DNA of 64,000 nt from Streptomyces sp. NBC_01260 (GCF_036226405.1 NZ_CP108464.1:6448001-6512000), one strand, 5' to 3'; shown: positions 8,185-18,245, numbered from the stretch's first letter. Notes: generated from the letters alone by a model not told the origin. Program-made: numbers and translations.

Positions 8185-11100
8185 GTGACCAAGCCGCCTT
8201 TCACGCACCTTCACGTCCACACCCAGTACTCGCTGCTGGACGGTGCCGCGCGGCTCAAGGACATGTTCGAGGCGTGCAACGAGATGGGCATGTCCCATAT
8301 CGCGATGACCGACCACGGCAACCTGCACGGCGCGTACGACTTCTTCCATTCGGCCGCCAAGGCGAATGTGACGCCGATCATCGGGATCGAGGCGTACGTC
8401 GCCCCGGAGTCGCGCAAGCACAAGCGGAAGATCCAGTGGGGTCAGCCGCACCAGAAGCGCGACGACGTCTCCGGCTCCGGTGGTTACACCCACAAGACGA
8501 TCTGGGCGTCGAACGCGAAGGGGCTGCACAACCTCTTCAAGCTGTCCTCCGACGCCTACGCCGAGGGCTGGCTGCAGAAGTGGCCCCGGATGGACAAGGA
8601 GACGATCTCCCAGTGGTCCGAGGGACTGATCGCCTCCACCGGGTGCCCCTCGGGCGAGGTGCAGACGCGACTGCGCCTCGGACAGTTCGACGAGGCGGTG
8701 CAGGCGGCCTCCGACTACAAGGACATCTTCGGCGAGGGCAAGTACTTCCTGGAGCTGATGGACCACGGCATCGAGATCGAGCGCCGGGTCCGTGACGGGC
8801 TCCTGGAGATCGGCCGGAAGCTGGACATCCCGCCGCTCGTCACGAACGACTCGCACTACACCTACGCCAACGAGGCGACCGCGCACGACGCACTGCTGTG
8901 CATCCAGACCGGAAAGAACCTCTCCGACCCGGACCGCTTCCGCTTCGACGGCACCGGCTACTACCTGAAGACGACGGACGAGATGTACGCCGTCGACTCC
9001 TCGGACGCCTGGCAGCAGGGCTGCGCCAACACCCTGCTCGTCGCGCAGCAGATCGACACCACCGGAATGTTCGAGAAGCGCGACCTGATGCCGAAGTTCG
9101 ACATCCCGGACGGCTTCACGGAGATCACCTGGTTCCAGGAGGAGGTCCGGGTCGGGATGAACCGCCGCTTCCCGGGCGGTGTGCCGGAGGACCGGCAGAA
9201 GCAGGTCGAGTACGAGATGGACATCATCATCCAGATGGGGTTCCCGGGGTACTTCCTGGTCGTCGCGGACTTCATCATGTGGGCGAAGAACAACGGCATC
9301 GCGGTCGGCCCCGGTCGTGGCTCCGCCGCCGGTTCGATCGTGTCGTACGCGATGGGCATCACCGACCTCGACCCGATCGAGCACGGGCTGATCTTCGAGC
9401 GGTTCCTCAACCCCGAGCGCGTCTCCATGCCCGATGTCGACATCGACTTCGACGAGCGCAGGCGCGTCGAGGTGATCAGGTACGTGACGGAGAAGTACGG
9501 CGCAGACAAGGTCGCCATGATCGGCACCTACGGCAAGATCAAGGCCAAGAACGCGATCAAGGACTCCGCCCGCGTCCTCGGCTACCCGTACGCGATGGGC
9601 GACCGGCTCACCAAGGCCATGCCCGCCGACGTCCTGGGCAAGGGCATCGACCTCAACGGCATCACCGACCCCAAGCACCCGCGCTACAGCGAGGCGGGCG
9701 AGATCCGGGGGATGTACGAGAACGAGCCGGACGTCCAGAAGGTCATCGACACCGCCAAGGGCGTCGAGGGCCTGGTCCGGCAGATGGGCGTGCACGCCGC
9801 GGGCGTCATCATGTCCAGCGAGCCGATCGTCGACCACGCCCCGGTCTGGGTGCGGCACTCCGACGGCGTCACCATCACCCAGTGGGACTACCCGCAGTGC
9901 GAGTCGCTCGGCCTGCTCAAGATGGACTTCCTGGGGCTGCGCAACCTGACGATCATGGACGACGCCATCAAGATGGTGAAGTCCAACAAGGGCGTCGAAC
10001 TGGAGATGCTCGCCCTCCCGCTGGACGACCCCAAGACGTACGAGCTGCTCTGCCGCGGCGACACGCTCGGGGTGTTCCAGTTCGACGGCGGGCCGATGCG
10101 TTCGCTGCTGCGCCAGATGCAGCCCGACAACTTCGAGGACATTTCCGCCGTCTCGGCCCTGTACCGGCCGGGCCCGATGGGCATGAACTCGCACACGAAC
10201 TACGCCGAGCGCAAGAACGCCCGCCAGGAGATCACTCCGATCCACCCGGAGCTGGAGGAGCCGCTCAAGGAGGTCCTCGGCCTCACCTACGGCCTGATCG
10301 TCTACCAGGAGCAGGTCCAGAAGGCCGCCCAGATCGTCGCCGGGTACTCGCTCGGCGAGGCCGACATCCTGCGCCGCGTGATGGGCAAGAAGAAGGCCGA
10401 CGAGCTGGCGAAGAACTTCGTCCTCTTCGAGGCCGGCGCCAAGAAGAACGGCTTCTCCGACGCCGCGATCAAGGCCCTCTGGGACGTACTGGTCCCGTTC
10501 GCGGGCTACGCCTTCAACAAGGCGCACTCCTCCGCGTACGGCCTGGTCACCTACTGGACCGGCTACCTGAAGGCGAACTACCCCGCCGAGTACATGGCGG
10601 CGCTGCTGACCTCGGTCAAGGACGACAAGGACAAGTCGGCGGTCTACCTCAACGAGTGCCGCCGCATGGGCATCAAGGTGCTCCCGCCGAACGTCAACGA
10701 GTCCGAGTCGAACTTCGCCGCACAGGGTGACGACGTCATCCTCTTCGGGCTGACGGCCATCCGCAACGTCGGTCAGAACGTCGTCGACTCGATCATCCGG
10801 TGCCGCAAGGTGAAGGGGAAGTACGGCAGTTTCCCCGACTTCCTCGACAAGGTCGAGGCGGTCGTCTGCAACAAGCGGACCGTGGAGTCCCTCATCAAGG
10901 CCGGCGCCTTCGACGAGATGGGCCACACCCGCAAGGGGCTCGTCGCCCACCACGAACCCATGATCGACAACGTGGTGCAGGTCAAGCGCAAGGAGGCCGA
11001 GGGGCAGTTCGACCTCTTCGGCGGCGGTGAGGAGGACAGCGACGAGCCGGGCTTCGGGCTCGACGTGGAGTTCTCCGACATCGAGTGGGAGAAGTCCTAC

Positions 11101-11721
11101 CTGCTGGCCCAGGAGCGCGAGATGCTCGGGCTGTACGTCTCCGACCACCCGCTCTTCGGCATCGAGCACGTGCTGAGCGACAAGTCCGACGCCGCGATCT
11201 CGCAGCTCACCAGCGGCGAGCACAGCGACGGCGCGATCGTCACCATCGGCGGTATCATCTCCGGCCTCCAGCGCAAGATGACCAAGCAGGGCAACGCCTG
11301 GGCCATCGCCACCGTCGAGGACCTGGCCGGCTCCATCGAGTGCATGTTCTTCCCCGCCACCTACCAGCTGGTCTCCACCCAGCTCGTCGAGGACACCGTC
11401 GTCTTCGTCAAGGGACGCCTCGACAAGCGGGAGGACGTGCCCCGGCTCGTCGCCATGGAGATGCAGGTCCCCGACATCTCGAACGCGGGCACCAACGCCC
11501 CCGTGGTGCTGACCATCCCCACGGTCAAGATCACTCCGCCCATGGTCAGCCGGCTCGGCGAGGTGCTCAACAGCCACCGCGGCGACACGGAGGTGCGGAT
11601 CAGGCTCCAGGGCCCCCGCAAGACCACGGTGCTCCGGCTCGACCGGCACCGGGTGAAGGCCGACCCGGCGCTCTTCGGAGACCTGAAGGTGCTGCTCGGC
11701 CCGTCCTGCCTGGCCGGCTGA
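8185..11721 (+). CDS. dnaE: DNA polymerase III alpha subunit
   Basis: 1178 residues, the catalytic subunit of the chromosomal replicase. The N-terminal PHP domain opens with HLHVHTQYSLLDG. The polymerase core shows GRGSAAGS near residue 377, the two catalytic aspartates in PDVDIDFDERR near 415-420 and the third in KMDFLGLRNL near 579. Tandem HhH and an OB domain (GAIVTIGGIISGLQRKMTKQG) follow. Start is the GTG at 8185 with GGAGG nine bases upstream; the longer reading from 8098 is not needed. Length is normal for DnaE1. A strong bidirectional hairpin follows. Confidence 0.98.
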   Translation: MTKPPFTHLHVHTQYSLLDGAARLKDMFEACNEMGMSHIAMTDHGNLHGAYDFFHSAAKANVTPIIGIEAYVAPESRKHKRKIQWGQPHQKRDDVSGSGGYTHKTIWASNAKGLHNLFKLSSDAYAEGWLQKWPRMDKETISQWSEGLIASTGCPSGEVQTRLRLGQFDEAVQAASDYKDIFGEGKYFLELMDHGIEIERRVRDGLLEIGRKLDIPPLVTNDSHYTYANEATAHDALLCIQTGKNLSDPDRFRFDGTGYYLKTTDEMYAVDSSDAWQQGCANTLLVAQQIDTTGMFEKRDLMPKFDIPDGFTEITWFQEEVRVGMNRRFPGGVPEDRQKQVEYEMDIIIQMGFPGYFLVVADFIMWAKNNGIAVGPGRGSAAGSIVSYAMGITDLDPIEHGLIFERFLNPERVSMPDVDIDFDERRRVEVIRYVTEKYGADKVAMIGTYGKIKAKNAIKDSARVLGYPYAMGDRLTKAMPADVLGKGIDLNGITDPKHPRYSEAGEIRGMYENEPDVQKVIDTAKGVEGLVRQMGVHAAGVIMSSEPIVDHAPVWVRHSDGVTITQWDYPQCESLGLLKMDFLGLRNLTIMDDAIKMVKSNKGVELEMLALPLDDPKTYELLCRGDTLGVFQFDGGPMRSLLRQMQPDNFEDISAVSALYRPGPMGMNSHTNYAERKNARQEITPIHPELEEPLKEVLGLTYGLIVYQEQVQKAAQIVAGYSLGEADILRRVMGKKKADELAKNFVLFEAGAKKNGFSDAAIKALWDVLVPFAGYAFNKAHSSAYGLVTYWTGYLKANYPAEYMAALLTSVKDDKDKSAVYLNECRRMGIKVLPPNVNESESNFAAQGDDVILFGLTAIRNVGQNVVDSIIRCRKVKGKYGSFPDFLDKVEAVVCNKRTVESLIKAGAFDEMGHTRKGLVAHHEPMIDNVVQVKRKEAEGQFDLFGGGEEDSDEPGFGLDVEFSDIEWEKSYLLAQEREMLGLYVSDHPLFGIEHVLSDKSDAAISQLTSGEHSDGAIVTIGGIISGLQRKMTKQGNAWAIATVEDLAGSIECMFFPATYQLVSTQLVEDTVVFVKGRLDKREDVPRLVAMEMQVPDISNAGTNAPVVLTIPTVKITPPMVSRLGEVLNSHRGDTEVRIRLQGPRKTTVLRLDRHRVKADPALFGDLKVLLGPSCLAG

Positions 11722-11746
11722 GACTCCCGGAGGACCGCACACGCAC

Positions 11747-11783
11747 GAGAGGGGCGCCCCGCGAAAGCGGGAGCGCCCCTCTC
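11747..11783. terminator. Bidirectional hairpin terminator between dnaE and a small convergent gene
   Basis: The arms GAGAGGGGCGC and GCGCCCCTCTC pair perfectly, with an inner CCCGC/GCGGG stem, one bulged A and a GAAA tetraloop. It lies 25 bp after the dnaE stop and 36 bp after the stop of the opposing gene, so it can serve both. Confidence 0.85.
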
Positions 11784-11819
11784 GGCTACCGGCCTGTGGC
11801 CGTACCGGAGAAGTCCCGG

Positions 11820-11999
11820 TCAGTTGTGGCCGAAACGCCGCTGATGCTTACGCGCAACATCGGCAGGGCTGCCCTGCGACTGAGCCTGCGGCTGGTTCTG
11901 CGACTCGAAAGCCGTCGACCGCGCCTCCTGCTCACCGCGCTCCGACTCGGTAGCGCGATCCTGCTGGCTGCCCTGCTTGCGGTTCTTGTTCTTGGCCAT
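11820..11999 (-). CDS. Small hydrophilic protein (59 aa)
   Basis: 59 residues, Gln/Glu/Arg/Ser/Ala-rich, with no hydrophobic segment and basic ends (MAKNKNRKQG at the start, KHQRRFGHN at the end). The composition resembles desiccation/stress hydrophilins; no named family was recognised. AGGAGG sits six bases before the ATG, giving firm support that it is translated. It is convergent with dnaE across a shared terminator. Confidence 0.78.
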   Translation of the reverse strand: MAKNKNRKQGSQQDRATESERGEQEARSTAFESQNQPQAQSQGSPADVARKHQRRFGHN

Positions 12000-12286
12000 G
12001 GTGTTCCTCCTAGGGGGACTCTCGGGGCCAGGACCGCTGTCAGATTCACATAATCGGGTAAACCCCGCATGTTGGATCATTACCGTGCGTAGCGAGGGGG
12101 TATGATGCGCCGTTTTCCGGATCCGCCACGCCGATGATCGAGTTCCGGCCGTCAACCCCCGCGCGGTCGGGCAGACTCGAAGGAAACTCTGAGTAAGCGG
12201 GTCCGGTCATCGGAGGGTGCGACGCCGCGCTCCGAACGCCGGGCCCGCTGAACCCGTTCCCGAATTCCTGGAAGAGGGTGGAACGC

Positions 12287-13609
12287 GTGGACCGTTGCGT
12301 CGTCCTGGTGGACGCCGGCTACCTGCTGGGCGCAGCCGCGAGCCTGCTGGCCGGAGAGCCCGCCCGTTCCCGCATCACCGTCGACCATGCGGCCCTGATC
12401 CAGGGGCTCCGGGAGCGGGCGGAGGCCGATACGGAGCAGCCGTTGCTGCGGATCTACTGGTTCGACGGGGCCCCCGACCGCGTACCGCAGCCCGAGCACC
12501 GCAGGCTGCGCGTCATGTCGCGGGTGACGGTGCGCCTGGGGGCCCTCACTCGCAGTGACGGGCGGTGGGCTCAGAAGGGTGTCGACGCGGCGATGCACGC
12601 CGAGCTCACCGAGCTCGCGCGGAACCGGGCCTGCTCCGATGTGGTCCTGGTGACCGGCGACGGCGATCTGCTGCCCGGTCTGATGTCGGCCAAGGAACAC
12701 GGCGTCGCCGTCCACCTCTGGGCGGTCCAGGCCGCCGACGGCGACTACAACCAGTCGGAGGACCTCGTCGCCGAGGCCGATGAACGGCGCGTGCTGGACC
12801 GGGCCTGGATCACTCGCGCCGTACGGGCCAAGGAGACCGGCGGCCCGTGCGCGCCGCCGCCCGCCGCGCGGAATTCCGAGATCGCCGCGATCCTCTCCGC
12901 ACCGCTGCCCGAGGCGGCCCTCGCTGCCTCCGCCGAGCGGGCCTCCCAGGCCCAGGCCCAGGCCCAGGCCGAGGCCGCCCGCGACGAGGCGTCCGAGCCG
13001 CCCGACGAGAACGCCGCCCACACCCCGCACAGCCACGCGGGCCGCGGCGTCCCCACCCCGAAGGACCTCGCGGGCACCCTGCGCGGACCCGGAGCCCAGC
13101 CGGCTCAGCACCCCACCCAGCCGCCGCCCGCCAACGCCACCCTGCGCTGGTCCTCGGACCGGGGCTGGGTGGAGCGCGGCGGCCCCCTCGGCGAGTCCCC
13201 GGAGACCGCGTCCCTCCCGACGCTGGCCCAGATCACCAGCGCCGAGCAGCGCTGGGCGGACCGCGAGGAGGACATCACCACGGTCGGCGGCGACCCGTTC
13301 GAGGTGGGCCAGGTCTTCGCCCGGCGCTGGATGGAACGGCTGCCGGAGACCGTCCACCTGCAGAAGCTGTCCACCATGTACCCCCGGGTCCCGCACCGCA
13401 TCGACGGCGAGCTGCTGCGGTACGCCGCCCGGTTCGGGCTGCTCGCGCACAAGGACGACCAGATCGACGAGCACGACCGGTACGCGATCCGGGCGGGATT
13501 CTGGCGCGAGATCGATGTACGGGCAGCCGCGGAGCACGCGCCGCCGCTGCCCGAGAAGCACGCTCCGCCGGCGGCGCGGACGGAGAAACCGGCGCCGGCC
13601 GGGGACTGA
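12287..13609 (+). CDS. NYN-domain (PIN-like RNase) protein with C-terminal LOTUS-like domain
   Basis: About 440 residues. The N-terminal ~170 residues form a NYN/LabA-type PIN-like nuclease domain: VDRCVVLVDAGYLLG at the start, KGVDAAMHAEL and VVLVTGDGDLLPGL supply the conserved acidic residues. A disordered linker with an Ala-Gln run (near residue 225) leads to a C-terminal ~75-residue domain (FARRWMERLPETVHLQKL ... YAARFGLLAH) that resembles OST-HTH/LOTUS RNA-binding domains. A role in RNA processing or decay is inferred. GTG 12287 follows GAGGGTGG; GTG 12278 is an in-frame alternative. Confidence 0.82.
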   Translation: MDRCVVLVDAGYLLGAAASLLAGEPARSRITVDHAALIQGLRERAEADTEQPLLRIYWFDGAPDRVPQPEHRRLRVMSRVTVRLGALTRSDGRWAQKGVDAAMHAELTELARNRACSDVVLVTGDGDLLPGLMSAKEHGVAVHLWAVQAADGDYNQSEDLVAEADERRVLDRAWITRAVRAKETGGPCAPPPAARNSEIAAILSAPLPEAALAASAERASQAQAQAQAEAARDEASEPPDENAAHTPHSHAGRGVPTPKDLAGTLRGPGAQPAQHPTQPPPANATLRWSSDRGWVERGGPLGESPETASLPTLAQITSAEQRWADREEDITTVGGDPFEVGQVFARRWMERLPETVHLQKLSTMYPRVPHRIDGELLRYAARFGLLAHKDDQIDEHDRYAIRAGFWREIDVRAAAEHAPPLPEKHAPPAARTEKPAPAGD

Positions 13610-13637
13610 GGCCGTATCGGGGCCGGGCCGACGGGCA

Positions 13638-14462
13638 GTGACGACGACCGCAGGGCCGGTTTCGCGGCGCGAGGCGCTCCAGCTTGCCGGGCACGTCGCC
13701 GTGCGGATGGGCAAGACGGACTTTGCCCTGACCAGCCTGGAGCGCGCCACAGAGGCGGCGGGGCAGTCCTCGGACCCACTGCTCCTGTGGGATGATCGTC
13801 AACTCCACCGCGTGGACCTACCAGCGGCAAGGGCGCCTGGACGACGCGCTGCGTATCGCTCTCCGTGCCGCCGACGACATGAAGCGGGCGGGCCACGCTT
13901 CGACAGCTGATGGCCTGAAGGTCTGGGGCGCACTGACCATGAGCGCCGCCACGTCAGCTGCACGGAGCGGCGACTACGAGCGGGCGGCGGCGTGATGGAG
14001 GTGGCGGAGGCGGAAGCCGTCCGGGTCTCGAAACTGTCCGACGGCGGCGGCAACCGGATGGTGAGCGTCTTCAGCCCGTCGTCCGTCCGTATCGAGCGGA
14101 TCGGTCTGGCCGTCCAGTACGGGCACCCCGAAGACGTCCTGAAGCCGGCCAAGGGCATGCGGCTGAGCCAGGACACCCCGCCGTCCTGGCGGACGTGGCC
14201 GCTGCTGGACGTGTCGCGGGCCCACGCGGACATCGGGGACGCCGCTGGAGCGGTGAAGACCCTGGAGTCCCTGCGCCGGGTGGCGCCGACGTGGATGCAG
14301 CACCACGCGTTGGCGGGCGTGCTGCCGACGCATCGGGCGCCTGAGGGCGAGCACGGGCGCGGTCTCCTGCTGGTGGCGACGTTGGCCGAGAGCTGGGACA
14401 CCGAGCCGCTGCCTTGGGGCAAGCGAGTGTGGGCGGAGCTGCACGGGAGGGCGCGGGGATGA
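13638..14462 (+). pseudogene. Remnant of an XRE/TPR-type transcriptional regulator, two frameshifts, HTH missing
   Basis: Three stretches in alternating frames read as one TPR-like protein. The first starts at GTG 13638 (SRREALQLAGHVAVRMGKTDFALTSLE in part), then MIVNSTAWTYQRQGRLDDAL from 13792 in the +1 frame, then MEVAEAEAVRVSKL from 13992 back in the first frame to the stop at 14462. A one-base insertion near 13790 (TGGGATG) and a one-base deletion near 13992 would explain it. This matches the C-terminal TPR half of common Streptomyces XRE regulators (LLDVSRAHADIGDAAGAVKTL); the N-terminal helix-turn-helix is absent. Sequencing error is the alternative, but loss of the HTH argues for real decay. 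Confidence 0.75.
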
Positions 14463-14653
14463 CCGGACGCAGGCCCTGGGTGGGCGACTTGGTCCGCGAC
14501 AGGGACGCCGACCGGCTCGCTGTCGTCACGGACGTACGGGGCGGCGCTCTGTGGGTTCTGCGGCCGGAGTGCGGAGGGGGCCAGTGGACTTCGGACCGGC
14601 CTGGCCGCCTGGCCGTGGTGACGCCGCGCGAGGAGATGCGGCACCGACTGTAG
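14459..14653 (+). CDS. Small protein, usual partner of XRE/TPR regulators
   Basis: 64 residues (MTGRRPWVGDLVRDRDADRL ...). The segment VVTDVRGGALWVLRPECGGG resembles a small SH3/KOW-like beta fold. Its ATG overlaps the stop of the preceding regulator remnant (ATGA at 14459-14462), the arrangement usually seen when such small proteins follow intact XRE/TPR regulators in Streptomyces. It appears intact but is probably orphaned. Function unknown. Confidence 0.6.
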   Translation: MTGRRPWVGDLVRDRDADRLAVVTDVRGGALWVLRPECGGGQWTSDRPGRLAVVTPREEMRHRL

Positions 14654-14667
14654 ATACGCGGAAAGCC

Positions 14668-14690
14668 CCGGGCGTCATGGGGGTGCCCGG
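14668..14690 (+). terminator. Hairpin after the regulator remnant
   Basis: CCGGGC and GCCCGG arms enclose an 11-nt loop, 15 bp after the small gene's stop and just before the ABC transporter promoter. It is short and has no T-run, so moderate support only. Confidence 0.4.
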
Positions 14691-14696
14691 ACCCCG

Positions 14697-14702
14697 TACT
14701 CT
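14697..14702 (+). promoter_or_regulatory. -10-like hexamer before the ABC ATPase gene
   Basis: TACTCT ends eight bases before the GTG at 14711. With no Shine-Dalgarno sequence present, this suggests a leaderless transcript. The -35 element is not obvious. Confidence 0.4.
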
Positions 14703-14710
14703 CGTACCTC

Positions 14711-15727
<1,017 letters not shown>

Positions 15728-15812
15728 CCGCGATGCGTGCGACGACCGGCACGGCCGGAGCGGACCGGTGCGGGCGGGCGGCCGGGCAGGGACCGAACAG
15801 GAGCAGCGCCAG

Positions 15813-16691
15813 GTGACGAGCATCGTTCCCACGGAGGTGGTGTCCGGGCAGTCCGGGCGGCCGGCACACTCCGAGCCGTCCGGCAGGTCCGGCAGGTCCG
15901 GCCAGGACGGTTTCGCCGACGGCCGGAGCACGGAGGCCGCGGAGCTCGCACCGAGGGCCCGGCTGCTCCCCTCGCTGGCGGCGGTCTACCGGGCCCAGAT
16001 CTCCCGGGCCAGGGTCGCCCGCATCCCGCTGCTCTTCGTGGCGACCTTCCAGTCCGTCGGGATCATGGTCCTGATGCGCGGGGTCGTCGACGGCGGCTCC
16101 GAGGCGCGGGCTGTCGTGGCCGGGTCCACCGTCCTGGTCGTCGCCTTCGTCGCGCTGAACCTGCTGGCCCAGTACTTCGGGCAGCTGCGGGCCGGCGGGG
16201 GGCTCGACCACTACGCGACCCTGCCGGTGCCGCCCGCCGCCGTGGTGCTCGGAGCGGCCGGGGCGTACGCCTCGTTCACCGTGCCCGGCACGATCGTCAC
16301 GGCAGTGGCGGGCAGCGTGCTCTTCGGGCTGCCGATGACCCACCTGTGGGTGCTCGTCGCCGTCATCCCGCTCTCCGGCGCGGCCCTCTCCGGACTCGGC
16401 GCCGCGCTCGGGCTGCTCGCGCCCCGGCAGGAGCTGGCCACGCTGCTGGGCCAGCTGGGCATGTCCGCGGCCCTGCTGCTGGGCGTGCTTCCGGCGGACC
16501 GGCTGCCGGAGCCGATCGGCTGGGCGCGCGACCTGCTGCCCTCCACGTACGGGGTCGAGGCGCTCGCCCGCTCCTTCGACGCCCACCCCGACTGGGCCGT
16601 CGTCGCCCTCGACCTGGCTGTCTGCGCCGTCGTGGGCGTCCTCTCGCTGGCCGTGGCGACCTGGGCGTACCGCAGGGCAGCGGTCCGGTGA
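15813..16691 (+). CDS. ABC-2 type transporter permease
   Basis: 292 residues with a ~55-residue Ser/Gly-rich cytoplasmic N-terminus and six hydrophobic helices in the ABC-2 arrangement (LLFVATFQSVGIMVL ... LAVCAVVGVLSLAVATWAY). It forms the channel partner of the upstream ATPase. GTG 15813 is preceded by AGGAG with nine-base spacing. An ATG at 15724 overlaps the ATPase stop but opens only a 30-codon ORF in another frame. Confidence 0.87.
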   Translation: MTSIVPTEVVSGQSGRPAHSEPSGRSGRSGQDGFADGRSTEAAELAPRARLLPSLAAVYRAQISRARVARIPLLFVATFQSVGIMVLMRGVVDGGSEARAVVAGSTVLVVAFVALNLLAQYFGQLRAGGGLDHYATLPVPPAAVVLGAAGAYASFTVPGTIVTAVAGSVLFGLPMTHLWVLVAVIPLSGAALSGLGAALGLLAPRQELATLLGQLGMSAALLLGVLPADRLPEPIGWARDLLPSTYGVEALARSFDAHPDWAVVALDLAVCAVVGVLSLAVATWAYRRAAVR

Positions 16692-16725
16692 GGCGCGGCA
16701 CAGGGATGCCTGGCACGATGGCACG

Positions 16726-17481
16726 GTGACAGCACCTCTGACGCCGCCGCACCAGCCCTCGCCCCACGACCCGTGGCAGACGCCGCCGAAAGGGGGCGGC
16801 CCCGGAGGCTCCCATCCCGGGACCCTGCTCGAGTCGCCGGAGGAGAAGGATCTCCGTGCGGATCTGCGCCGGGCCGCCCTGATCTGCGCGGTGGTGACGG
16901 TCGCCGGTGTCGCGCTCGGGCTGCTGTGGCTGTCGCTGGCCCCCCGAGTGCCGCTGATCTCCGACAACACGGCCGTCTTCCTGAGTGACAGCGAGGGCGA
17001 GGAGGCGATCGGGGCCGACGGCACCTTCGCACTGCTCGCGCTGGCCTTCGGCGCGGTCTCCGCGGTGCTGGCCTTCTGCTTCCACCGGCGGGGCGGAGTC
17101 GCGCTCGTGGTGGGGCTCGCGGTGGGCGGGGTGCTCGGCTCGGTCCTCGCGTGGCAGCTGGGGACGCGGCTGGGGCCGACCAGTGACGTGGTCGCCCACG
17201 CACGTGCGGTCGGCAAGGGCGTGATCTTCGACGCGCCGCTAGAGCTGCACGCGAAGGGGGCGTTGCTGGCGTGGTCGCTGGCGGCGATGGCCGTGCATCT
17301 GGGGTTGACGGCGATGTTCGGGCCGCGGGATCCGGAGCCGGAGTGGGGGGTGTACCACGCGCCTGGGCCCGCGCCGGTGTATGGGCCGGCGCCGTCCTCC
17401 GGGCCCGCGCCGTCTTCCGGCCCCGCGCAGCCCGGGCCGTCGTCGTCGCCCGAGCCGCCCGAGCCGCCGACGGGGTCGTAG
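16726..17481 (+). CDS. DUF2567 membrane protein
   Basis: 251 residues. After a Pro-rich N-terminus there are four hydrophobic helices (LICAVVTVAGVALGLLWL, LLALAFGAVSAVLAF, LVVGLAVGGVLGSVLAW, LLAWSLAAMAVHLGL), then a low-complexity Pro/Gly/Ser tail with near-perfect GPAPSS repeats. The arrangement matches DUF2567 of Streptomyces, of unknown function. The GTG start lies six bases after CACGAT, a -10-like hexamer, with no ribosome site. Confidence 0.72.
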   Translation: MTAPLTPPHQPSPHDPWQTPPKGGGPGGSHPGTLLESPEEKDLRADLRRAALICAVVTVAGVALGLLWLSLAPRVPLISDNTAVFLSDSEGEEAIGADGTFALLALAFGAVSAVLAFCFHRRGGVALVVGLAVGGVLGSVLAWQLGTRLGPTSDVVAHARAVGKGVIFDAPLELHAKGALLAWSLAAMAVHLGLTAMFGPRDPEPEWGVYHAPGPAPVYGPAPSSGPAPSSGPAQPGPSSSPEPPEPPTGS

Positions 17482-17555
17482 CCGGGCGGGTGCGTCGCAG
17501 CGGGGCGGGTGTTGGCCGCTGCGCGGGGCTGTCCCCTCCCCGCCCCTTCCCGGAA

Positions 17556-17572
17556 CCGGGGCTCCGCCCCGG
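17556..17572. terminator. Short GC hairpin downstream of the DUF2567 gene
   Basis: CCGGGGC and GCCCCGG pair perfectly around a TCC loop, 75 bp after the gene's stop and immediately before the tandem repeats. The position between convergent genes fits a terminator. Confidence 0.5.
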
Positions 17573-17580
17573 ACCCCGGT

Positions 17581-17708
17581 CCTCAAACGCCGGACGGGCT
17601 GGGTTGGCTCGTCCTCAAACGCCGTGCGGGCTGGGTTGGCTCGCCCTCAAGCGCCGGACGGGCTGGAAGGGCTCGTTCTCGAACGGAGGACGGGCTTGGG
17701 TGTCCCTC
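17581..17708. repeat. Four tandem 32-bp copies of the dispersed Streptomyces CTCAAACGCCGGACGGGCTG repeat
   Basis: Copies begin at 17581, 17613, 17645 and 17677, exactly 32 bp apart. Copies 1-3 share CCTCAAACGCCG-ACGGGCTGG with few changes; copy 4 is the most diverged. Short sequences of this kind are scattered in intergenic gaps of Streptomyces chromosomes. A fifth copy is at 47272. The 238-bp gap 17482-17719 between convergent genes otherwise holds only the short hairpin. Confidence 0.8.
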
Positions 17709-17719
17709 CTCCGTAGTTC

Positions 17720-18223
17720 CTAGCCGCGGCCGATCGCCGCGAACACCGCGCCGGTCAGCGACGCCAGGTCCGCGGGGGACAGCTCGACCTCCAGGCCTCG
17801 GCGGCCCGCCGAGACACAGATCGTCCCGTGGGTCCGCGCCGACGCGTCCAGCACCGTGGGAAGCCGCTTGCGCTGGCCCAGGGGGGAGATGCCGCCCCGG
17901 ACGTAACCCGTGGTCCGTTCCGCCGCCGCCGGGTCCGCCATGGTCGCCCGCTTGCCGCCGACCGCCGAGGCGAGGGCCTTCAGGTCCAGGGAGCCGGCGA
18001 CCGGGACGACCGCGACGGTCAGGTGGCCGTCCACGTCGGCCACCAGGGTCTTGAACACCCGGTCGGGGGAGACGCCCAGCGCCTCGGCCGCCTCCTCGCC
18101 GTAGGAGGCCGACGCCGGGTCGTGCTCGTAGGCGTGCACCGTGAACGGCGTGCCGGCCGCGGTCAGCGCGACCGTGGCCGGGGTGCCGCCGGACTGGTGC
18201 TGCTTCTTCGCCTTCTTCGCCAC
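17720..18223 (-). CDS. ybaK: Cys-tRNA(Pro) deacylase YbaK
   Basis: 167 residues, the normal size of the YbaK/EbsC editing domain. It hydrolyses mischarged Cys-tRNA(Pro) in trans in the cytoplasm. Visible family features are HAYEHDPASASYGEEAAEALG, the VFKTLV segment with the conserved lysine, and GGISPLGQRKRLP near residues 109-121. The N-terminus is Lys-rich (MAKKAKKQHQ). The stop lies just after the repeat block. It is followed upstream by the LON-domain gene 22 bp away on the same strand. Confidence 0.9.
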   Translation of the reverse strand: MAKKAKKQHQSGGTPATVALTAAGTPFTVHAYEHDPASASYGEEAAEALGVSPDRVFKTLVADVDGHLTVAVVPVAGSLDLKALASAVGGKRATMADPAAAERTTGYVRGGISPLGQRKRLPTVLDASARTHGTICVSAGRRGLEVELSPADLASLTGAVFAAIGRG

Positions 18224-18245
18224 GGGGGAGTGGCCCTCCGGTCGC

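Noticed and set aside
7954..11742. Minus-strand open frame of 1262 codons
   Set aside because: Antisense to dnaE and the end of the DUF2252 gene; repetitive V/L/D/H composition is typical of a shadow frame.
13610..14710. Insertion sequence as cause of the regulator remnant
   Set aside because: No transposase fragment, terminal inverted repeats or target duplication was seen.
17581..17708. CRISPR array
   Set aside because: The 32-bp units are contiguous variants of one sequence without unique spacers, and no cas genes are present.
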